NCBI GenBank assembly: GCA_903904765.1
Contig: CAIVEA010000441.1
Coordinates: 1-12,353, forward strand
DNA length: 12,353 nt
Source: an uncultured Chloroflexota bacterium
GTDB lineage: Bacteria; Chloroflexota; Anaerolineae; Aggregatilineales; Phototrophicaceae
Direction of reading: 5' to 3'
A model generated the notes under the pieces. The model was not told the DNA's origin. It did not search any database and saw nothing but the letters and a program-made list of their open reading frames with translations. This document shows, piece by piece, positions 6,601 to 12,353 of the stretch (its first letter is position 1; every line of letters starts with the position of its first letter). The position numbers and the translations under genes were made by a program.

Positions 6601-9600
6601 ATGTACCACACCATGCGGATGACTGCCACCAAAATTGCTCAACGGTTGCAACTCATCGAACCTCTCGTCCATAAGCGCCGTGCCGTGCTGGATGCCCTGC
6701 GACTGCAACCGCTGGCCTCCCCGCTGGAACTACCCGACCTGAACGCCAACCCGCCCGCGTCAGCAGCCATCCCGCCCTACACTTACTGGGGCAAGCCCGA
6801 TCTGAATTTCGCCCTCTACGGCTCGTTCAGCGTGCCAGCGGAGTTTGACCGGAACGATGAGATTGAGCTATTTATGCCGCTGGGCAACGCGGGGGACTTC
6901 AGCCATCCTGAGGCGCTGGTCTATATTGACGGGCAGCCCTACGCCACGATTGACCGCCATCATCAGGAGTTCCGGCTGAATGCTACCCATCTGGACGGGC
7001 AGACGCACCGCCTGACGCTGCACGGCTGGACGGGCATCGTGGGCGACAAAGCGCGGGGCAGCCAAGTGCTGATGGGCGAATGCGCGGTGGTGCAAATTGA
7101 TCGCCCCACGCGGGACTTCATCGCGGCAGGACGCACGGCGCTGCAAGCGGCGAACCTGCTGGACGAGGCTGAACCCGCCAAAGCGCGGCTGTACAATGCA
7201 CTGGACGAAGCCTGCAAACGGCTGGACACCCGCGAACCGTTCGGAGAGGCCTATTACGCATCCGTGCCGGGGGCGCTGGCTGCCCTGCGGGAAGGCATCG
7301 CGCAGGCCGGTTCGCCGCTGGATATTGAACTGGTAGCAGCGGGTCACGCCCATATTGATGTGGCGTGGCTGTGGACGCTGGGGCAAACTCGCCGCAAAGC
7401 CGGACGCACCTTCCACACGGTACTGCGCCTGATGGAGCAGTTCCCGGATTATCATTTCACCCAGAGTCAGCCGCAGTTGTACGACTACGTGGGACGGGAT
7501 TACCCCGAACTGCTGGAAAGCATCCGGCAGCGCGTGGCGGAAGGCCGATGGGAACCCATTGGCGGCATGTGGATCGAAGCCGACTGCAACATCAGCGGGC
7601 CGGAGTCGCTGGCGCGGCAGTTCTTGCTAGGGCGCTCTTATTTCCGTGAACAATTCGGCGCGGAAGCTGAGTCGCGGGTGTTGTGGCTGCCGGACGTGTT
7701 CGGCTATGCGTGGAATCTGCCACAGCTCATCAAATTGGCAGGAATGGAATATTTCTTCACCATCAAGATCGGCTGGAATCAGGTCAATAAAATGCCGTAT
7801 GACTCGTTCTGGTGGCAAGGGCTGGACGGCACAAAAGTCCTGACGCACTTCAGCACCAGCCCGGAGATGGCGTGGCAGGGCACAACTGGCGTGGCCGATC
7901 TGATGAACTCCGCCACCTACAACGCCAATTTGAGCGCCTTCACCGCGCTGGGGTCTTGGAAGAAGTTAAAGCACAAGGAGTCGCAGAATGTCCTGCTGAT
8001 GAGCTACGGCTACGGGGACGGCGGTGGTGGCCCCACCCGCGAGATGAGCGAAAATGCCCGTGAACTGGCAAACTTCCCTGCCCTACCCCGCGTCCGTCAG
8101 GGCAAGGTAATTGACTTCTTCCGCCAGTTGGAAGCCGACACAGGCGATAAACTACCTACATGGAACAGCGAACTCTATCTGGAAATCCATCGCGGCACGT
8201 ACACCACCCAGAGCCGCAACAAACGCGCCAACCGCAAGAGCGAATTCCGGTTGCATGATGCCGAGTTTCTCGCCAGCGCCGCCGCCCTGCTGGACGTGAA
8301 CTATGCCTATCCGCAGCAACAACTGCGTAAAGCGTGGGAGGTGGTCTGCCTGAATCAGTTCCATGACATCATCCCCGGTAGCAGCATCGGCGAAGTGTAT
8401 GTCGAGTCGCAACAGCAGTACGGGGAGATTCGCGGTTGGGCGGACGAAGTGAGTACGGCGGCGCTGACCAGCCTGCGCGACCAGCTAGGCGGTGATGTGC
8501 TACTGGTCAACCCGACCAGCTTCCAGCGCGACGATGCGGCCTTCCTAGCCATCGAAGCGCCTGCGGGCAAACACCTGCTGCGCGGCGATCAACCCGTGCT
8601 GGCACAGCCCGTCGAAGGCGGCCTGCTGCTGGCAGCGGGTGCGCTGGACTCGTACAGCCTGACCCCGCTGACATGGGCGCAGGGCAAAGCACCCGCCCCG
8701 GCGAACAGCCTGATCGCCCGCGCCAATCTACTCGAAAACGACTTCCTGCGCGTGGAACTGAATGCGGCGGGCGACATCGTGCGGATTTACGACAAGGTTG
8801 CTCAACGCGAAGCCCTGCCGGAAGGCGCGGTGGCGAACCAGTGGCAGGCGTTTGAAGATCGTCCGGTCAACTGGGACGCATGGGATGTGGACATCTTCTA
8901 TGATGACAAACTGTTCCTCGCAGAACCCGCCGATAGCATCCGCGTGGTCGAAAGCGGCCCGTTGCGTGCCACGCTCGAAATCGAACGGCGCATCCTGAAC
9001 AGCCGCTATACGCAGCGCGTTTCGCTGGCGCACAACCGCCGCCAGATTGACTTCCAGACGCACATAGACTGGCGCGAACGGCATGTTTTCCTCAAGGCGG
9101 CCTTCCCGGTGGATGTGCTGTCGCCAGTGGCGCGGTTCGAGGTGCAGTGGGGGCATGTGGAGCGCCCCACCCACCGCAACACCTCATGGGATTGGGCGCG
9201 GTTCGAGACATGCGCTCAGAAATGGGTGGATTTGAGCGAAGGTGCTTACGGCGCGGCGCTGCTGAACGATTGCAAATACGGTCACGACATCCACGACAAT
9301 GTGATCCGCGTGAGTTTGCTGCGTGCCCCCACCTTCCCCGACCCGCAGGCCGATCAGGGCGAACACGATTTCGCCTACAGTCTGCTCCTGCATGACGGCA
9401 CAGCCGGAGCGGCTGCCGATGTGCATCCGGTGGCACGGCCTGCCTACCTGCTGAATAACCCGCTGCTGGCGGTGGTCGGGAACGGCGCACCCACCGCACC
9501 CGCCGCACCGCTGGTCACGGCTTCTGGCAGCGCGATCATCGAAACGGTCAAGCAGGCCGAGGATGGCAACGGCTTGATTGTGCGACTATACGAAAGCTGT

Positions 9601-9765
9601 CGGCGGCGCGGGTGGGTGACGGTGCAAACCGGATTCCCGCTTCAAGCTGCCCATATCACCAACCTGATTGAGGACGATCTCGAAACTCTTGAGGTAGACG
9701 ATCAAAGCGTCCGCGTGTATCTCACGCCGTTCCAAATCGTCACCCTGCGCTTGATCGAAGCGTAA
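6601..9765 (+). CDS. Alpha-mannosidase, glycoside hydrolase family 38 (MAN2C1-like, cytosolic)
   Basis: 1054 residues, the usual length of cytosolic GH38 enzymes. These retaining zinc enzymes release alpha-linked mannose from oligosaccharides. Domain order is: an N-terminal beta-sandwich-like region (about 1-235), including PYTYWG and GSFSVPAEF; the GH38 catalytic barrel (about 240-500); a helical bundle (about 500-600); and C-terminal beta-sandwich domains (about 620-1054). Zinc ligands are His251 and Asp253 in HAHIDVAWLW, the nucleophile Asp365 in WLPDVFGY, and His588 in NQFHDIIPGSS. All four are intact, so it should be active. There is no signal peptide, so it acts inside the cell, probably on imported or recycled oligomannosides. 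ATG 6601 has AAGAAGG 6 bases upstream; ATG 6613 is a less likely alternative. It is probably the last gene of its transcript, since a strong hairpin follows the stop. Confidence 0.95.
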   Translation: MYHTMRMTATKIAQRLQLIEPLVHKRRAVLDALRLQPLASPLELPDLNANPPASAAIPPYTYWGKPDLNFALYGSFSVPAEFDRNDEIELFMPLGNAGDFSHPEALVYIDGQPYATIDRHHQEFRLNATHLDGQTHRLTLHGWTGIVGDKARGSQVLMGECAVVQIDRPTRDFIAAGRTALQAANLLDEAEPAKARLYNALDEACKRLDTREPFGEAYYASVPGALAALREGIAQAGSPLDIELVAAGHAHIDVAWLWTLGQTRRKAGRTFHTVLRLMEQFPDYHFTQSQPQLYDYVGRDYPELLESIRQRVAEGRWEPIGGMWIEADCNISGPESLARQFLLGRSYFREQFGAEAESRVLWLPDVFGYAWNLPQLIKLAGMEYFFTIKIGWNQVNKMPYDSFWWQGLDGTKVLTHFSTSPEMAWQGTTGVADLMNSATYNANLSAFTALGSWKKLKHKESQNVLLMSYGYGDGGGGPTREMSENARELANFPALPRVRQGKVIDFFRQLEADTGDKLPTWNSELYLEIHRGTYTTQSRNKRANRKSEFRLHDAEFLASAAALLDVNYAYPQQQLRKAWEVVCLNQFHDIIPGSSIGEVYVESQQQYGEIRGWADEVSTAALTSLRDQLGGDVLLVNPTSFQRDDAAFLAIEAPAGKHLLRGDQPVLAQPVEGGLLLAAGALDSYSLTPLTWAQGKAPAPANSLIARANLLENDFLRVELNAAGDIVRIYDKVAQREALPEGAVANQWQAFEDRPVNWDAWDVDIFYDDKLFLAEPADSIRVVESGPLRATLEIERRILNSRYTQRVSLAHNRRQIDFQTHIDWRERHVFLKAAFPVDVLSPVARFEVQWGHVERPTHRNTSWDWARFETCAQKWVDLSEGAYGAALLNDCKYGHDIHDNVIRVSLLRAPTFPDPQADQGEHDFAYSLLLHDGTAGAAADVHPVARPAYLLNNPLLAVVGNGAPTAPAAPLVTASGSAIIETVKQAEDGNGLIVRLYESCRRRGWVTVQTGFPLQAAHITNLIEDDLETLEVDDQSVRVYLTPFQIVTLRLIEA

Positions 9766-9775
9766 ACAAGACGTG

Positions 9776-9820
9776 TGAAGCCGTTCACCCCGGAAGGTGT
9801 GCCGTCCGGGGTGAGCTTCA
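9776..9820 (+). terminator. Large perfect-arm hairpin after the mannosidase gene (terminator-like)
   Basis: TGAAGC (9776-9781) pairs with GCTTCA (9815-9820), and TCACCCCGGA (9785-9794) pairs with TCCGGGGTGA (9805-9814). That is 16 pairs with no mismatch, one three-base bulge (CGT) and a ten-base loop. It starts 10 bases after the TAA and ends just before a TATAAT box. No T tract follows, so it is an atypical intrinsic terminator or an RNA 3'-end stabiliser. Confidence 0.7.
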
Positions 9821-9833
9821 AGCACAAACACGC

Positions 9834-9839
9834 TATAAT
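9834..9839 (+). promoter_or_regulatory. Candidate -10 box upstream of the amidohydrolase gene
   Basis: A perfect TATAAT preceded by GC, as in the box at 5415-5420. I see no good -35 at 16-18 bases because that space is taken by the hairpin's right arm. A start near 9846 leaves about 26 bases before ATG 9872. Confidence 0.45.
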
Positions 9840-9871
9840 CCTCACCATCAGGGTTGGGGATACCACTGCGA

Positions 9872-11035
9872 ATGAATCCGGCGCTACACATCCGGGGAGC
9901 GATCGTTGACGAAGGCGGACACGCCGCGCCGCGTGATCTGTTCCTGCGCGAGCGCGTACTGCCTGCCGCGCCTGCCCACGCCCTGCGCGTTGATCTGGAA
10001 GGCTGCACGCTCATCCCCGGGCAAATCAACGCCCACGATCATCTGGAACTCAACCACTACCCGCGCAGCAGCACCCGCGAACAGTATGCCAACGCCCACG
10101 ATTGGGGCGCGGATATGAACACCCGTCTGAACGATGAGCCGTTTCGTTCGCTCCGCGCTTACCCGCTGGCAGACAGGCTGTTCATCGGTGGGCTGAAGAA
10201 CCTGTTCTCCGGCGCAACGACAGTCGCCCACCACAACCCGCCCCACCGCGATCTGTGGCGGCGCGGTTATCCGGTGCGTGTGCTACGCCGCTACGGATGG
10301 GCGCATTCGCTGGCCTTCGCCACCGAAGACGAAATCCGCGCCTCGTACCAGCGCACCCCGCCCGAACAGGCGTGGTTCATCCACCTCGCCGAAGGCACTG
10401 ATGCGCGGGCAGCGGCGGAATACGGGCGGCTGAAGGCGCTCGGTTGCGTGGGCGGGAACACCGTGCTGATTCACGGGGTGGGGCTGACGGACGCGGATAT
10501 TGCGGACGCTGCGCCGAAGGTGCGCGGGCTGGTGTGGTGTCCCAGCACCAACGCTTATCTGCTCGGCGCAACCGCCCGGATTGCAGCATGGGCGGCGGCA
10601 GGCGGACGATGGGCGCTCGGCAGCGATTCGCGGCTGACGGCTGACGGCGACCTGCGCGATGAGCAAAGGGCAGCAGCGCGGGCGGGTGGACTCGATCACG
10701 TGGGCCATGACCCCGCCGCGCTGATCGGGATGCCAGAGGCCGGACACCTGCAAGCGGGTGCGTTGGCGGACTGCGTAGCACTGCGCGGTGAACGGGTGGC
10801 GCTGGTCATCGTCGGTGGAGTGCCGCAATTCGGAGATGCGGATTTGATGGCGTGTTTCCCGCACATTCCCGGTGTTCCGGGGCGGCTGAACGGGCGCGAA
10901 ATTCGCCTGCACCCCGCCCTCGCCCACCGCATAAACCGCTGCACCCTGCACTATGCTGGCCTCGAAATGGACGCGCCCCCCTCGCGCTGGCAGCTATTCA
11001 GCTTCCGGTTGCGAAACCGTCTATCATCATCATGA
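9872..11035 (+). CDS. Amidohydrolase, cytosine deaminase / chlorohydrolase (AtzA/TrzN)-type
   Basis: 387 residues from ATG 9872. It is a metal-dependent hydrolase of the amidohydrolase superfamily, built as a small beta-domain split around a TIM barrel. Metal and catalytic residues of the subtype are all present: H55 and H57 in NAHDHLELN, H171 and E174 in FIHLAEGTD, H201 in LIHGVGL, and D252 in LGSDSRLTADGD. The HxxE signature is that of deaminases and dechlorinases acting on heterocycles (cytosine, guanine, S-adenosylhomocysteine, triazines), but the substrate here is unknown. The protein is somewhat shorter than the usual 420-470 residues. TTG 9854 is an alternative start but would fall about 8 bases from the predicted transcription start; GGGGA lies 11 bases before the ATG. 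The stop is 21 bases from the radical SAM gene, so the two are probably co-transcribed. Confidence 0.85.
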   Translation: MNPALHIRGAIVDEGGHAAPRDLFLRERVLPAAPAHALRVDLEGCTLIPGQINAHDHLELNHYPRSSTREQYANAHDWGADMNTRLNDEPFRSLRAYPLADRLFIGGLKNLFSGATTVAHHNPPHRDLWRRGYPVRVLRRYGWAHSLAFATEDEIRASYQRTPPEQAWFIHLAEGTDARAAAEYGRLKALGCVGGNTVLIHGVGLTDADIADAAPKVRGLVWCPSTNAYLLGATARIAAWAAAGGRWALGSDSRLTADGDLRDEQRAAARAGGLDHVGHDPAALIGMPEAGHLQAGALADCVALRGERVALVIVGGVPQFGDADLMACFPHIPGVPGRLNGREIRLHPALAHRINRCTLHYAGLEMDAPPSRWQLFSFRLRNRLSSS

Positions 11036-11056
11036 ACTGATCGAACAGGAACACTT

Positions 11057-12353
11057 ATGACGGATATTTTGCTCAGTCAATCCTACTACCTGCGCTTCGA
11101 CCCGAAATTGTGGGACGCGATGCAACCTTACCCGCCGCTGGGGACGCTCTACGCCGCCAGCACCTTGCGCCAAAACGGGTGGCAGGTAGCGGTGTTCGAC
11201 GCGATGCTGGCGGACGGCACAGACGGGTGGAACGCGGCGCTGCACCAGCATCAACCGCGCTACGCAATCCTGTTCGAGGACAACTTCAACTACCTGAGCA
11301 AGATGAGCCTGCTGCGGATGCGTGAAGCCGCCTTCGGCATGATCGCCAGCGCAAAGGCGCAGGGCTGCACGGTGATCGCCTGCGGCGCGGACATGACCGA
11401 CCACGCCGACCAGTACCTCGAAAAAGGCGCGGATTATGTGCTGGTCGGCGAAGGCGAAGAAACGCTGGTCGAACTACTGACGCTGCTGCGCGGCCTGAGC
11501 GCCCCCCCGGACGAGAGCCTCCTGTACACCATTACGGGGCTGGCCTACCGCCACGATGGGCGCGTGGTCAAAACGCCCGCCCGCCCGGTGATTCGCACCC
11601 TCGACGCGCTGCCCTTCCCCGCGTGGGACTTGATTGACTGGCCGCGCTATCAGTCGGTATGGCGCGAACGGCATGGCTACAGCAGCATGAACCTCGTCAC
11701 CACACGCGGTTGCCCGTTCCACTGCAACTGGTGCGCCAAACCAATCTGGGGACAGAAATACAACGTCCGCAGCCCGCAGAACGTGGTCGAAGAAATGACG
11801 TGGCTGAAAGAACGCTTCAACCCCGATCACATCTGGTTCATGGATGACATCATGGGCATCCAAGACCGCTGGATCGAGGAGTTTGCCGATCTGCTGGAAC
11901 AGCGTGGGCTGCACATCCCGTTCAAAAGCCTGAACCGTGTGGATTTGCTACTGCGCGGCAAGACCATTCCCGCATTGGCGCGGGCAGGGGCAAAGATCGT
12001 GTGGGTGGGCGCAGAAAGCGGCTCGCAGAAGATTCTGGACGCGATGCAAAAAGGCACGCAGGTGACGCAAATCTACGAAGCCACGCGGCAGCTACACGCG
12101 CATGGCGTGAAGGTGGCGTTCTTCCTGCAATTCGGCTACCCCGGCGAAACCCGCGAGGACATCGAACTGACGCTACAAATGGTACGCGACCTACTGCCGG
12201 ATGACATCGGCATCAGCGTAAGCTACCCGCTGCCGGGAACGCCCTTTTACGAGCGTGTGCGCCACGAGCTAGGCGAACGCGAAAACTGGATTGACAGCGG
12301 CGATATGGCAATGCTGTATCGCGGCCCATTCCGCACCGAGTTCTATCGCCACC
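11057..12353 (+). CDS. B12-binding-domain radical SAM protein (3' truncated by window edge)
   Basis: The frame is open from ATG 11057 (AGGA at 11047-11050, 6-base spacing) to the right edge, with 432 complete residues visible. Residues 1-150 form the cobalamin-binding-like domain: PYPPLGTLYAA (24-34), VAVFDAM, then DYVLVGEGEETL (126-137). The DxHxxG motif that coordinates cobalt through His is absent (VFDAMLADG), as in many members of this class. The radical SAM [4Fe-4S] ligands are C219, C223 and C226 in TTRGCPFHCNWC. The barrel continues with WFMDDIMGIQD, VGAESGSQKIL, FFLQFGYPGET and YPLPGTPFYE, all typical of the B12 radical SAM group. Such enzymes methylate unactivated carbons or rearrange or cyclise substrates; the reaction cannot be told. 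It follows the amidohydrolase by 21 bases and the operon probably continues outside the window. Confidence 0.92.
   Translation, partial: MTDILLSQSYYLRFDPKLWDAMQPYPPLGTLYAASTLRQNGWQVAVFDAMLADGTDGWNAALHQHQPRYAILFEDNFNYLSKMSLLRMREAAFGMIASAKAQGCTVIACGADMTDHADQYLEKGADYVLVGEGEETLVELLTLLRGLSAPPDESLLYTITGLAYRHDGRVVKTPARPVIRTLDALPFPAWDLIDWPRYQSVWRERHGYSSMNLVTTRGCPFHCNWCAKPIWGQKYNVRSPQNVVEEMTWLKERFNPDHIWFMDDIMGIQDRWIEEFADLLEQRGLHIPFKSLNRVDLLLRGKTIPALARAGAKIVWVGAESGSQKILDAMQKGTQVTQIYEATRQLHAHGVKVAFFLQFGYPGETREDIELTLQMVRDLLPDDIGISVSYPLPGTPFYERVRHELGERENWIDSGDMAMLYRGPFRTEFYRH

Noticed and set aside
9854..9856. TTG considered as the amidohydrolase start.
   Set aside because: It lies about 8 bases from the predicted transcription start, lacks a ribosome site and adds only six residues before a normal ATG.
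10028..10102. A 12-base direct repeat (AACGCCCACGAT) at 10028 and 10091.
   Set aside because: Both copies are in frame and encode NAHD within the amidohydrolase; the second adds no known motif. It is best explained as coincidence of codon use, with no sign of a mobile or regulatory repeat.
10283..10951. A 222-codon minus-strand frame opposite the amidohydrolase gene.
   Set aside because: A long antisense frame is expected in GC-rich DNA. Its composition is Arg/Pro/Ala-rich without domains, while the plus strand has a complete metal-ligand set.
11474..11914. A minus-strand frame opposite the radical SAM gene.
   Set aside because: It overlaps the CxxxCxxC-encoding region of a clear plus-strand gene and has no recognisable motif.
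1..12353. Search for CRISPR arrays, tRNAs, insertion sequences, phage or toxin-antitoxin genes and defence systems.
   Set aside because: No regularly spaced repeats, cloverleaf-like segments, transposase motifs or paired small ORFs with known toxin patterns were found.

Overview
This 12.35 kb window is ordinary bacterial chromosomal DNA. It is gene-dense and mostly GC-rich, with no rRNA, tRNA, CRISPR array, insertion sequence or phage gene that I can recognise. The overall style suggests a Chloroflexota (Anaerolineae-like) bacterium: tandem membrane-anchored proteins of unknown function next to birA, a DUF1111-type di-haem protein, a MAN2C1-like cytosolic alpha-mannosidase, and a B12-type radical SAM protein. 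No phylogenetic marker is present, so this placement is an inference.

Layout. (1) Positions 2-2389, plus strand: the 3' part of a biotin-protein ligase gene (birA), followed 3 bases later by a single-pass membrane protein of unknown function. That protein looks like a dead peptidase-MA-like core flanked by NTF2-like domains. After it comes a 71-residue acidic single-pass membrane protein with a strong Shine-Dalgarno. (2) 2610-3740, plus strand: a stand-alone Rieske non-haem iron oxygenase alpha subunit of the quaternary-ammonium type (choline monooxygenase / GbcA / CntA-like), with Glu at the inter-subunit bridging position. (3) 3830-5263, minus strand: a secreted di-haem oxidoreductase (DHOR/DUF1111), convergent with the Rieske gene and separated from it by a hairpin. 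It carries an unusual Asn/His/Gln/Asp-rich insert and has lower GC than its neighbours. (4) 5460-9765, plus strand: an FmdB-type zinc ribbon, a class I SAM methyltransferase and a GH38 alpha-mannosidase, closely spaced and probably one transcript. A TATAAT-containing candidate promoter lies upstream and a large perfect-arm hairpin lies 10 bases after the mannosidase stop. (5) 9872 to the right edge, plus strand: an amidohydrolase of the cytosine-deaminase/chlorohydrolase type and, 21 bases on, a cobalamin-binding-domain radical SAM enzyme cut by the window end. These two look like the start of another operon.

Functional reading. Most genes are housekeeping or metabolic and no single pathway joins the whole window. 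The best leads are the orphan Rieske oxygenase, the His/Asn-rich insert in the di-haem protein, the degenerate-protease-like membrane protein, and the amidohydrolase plus B12 radical SAM pair, whose operon continues past the window. I see no clear evidence of a wholly new system.
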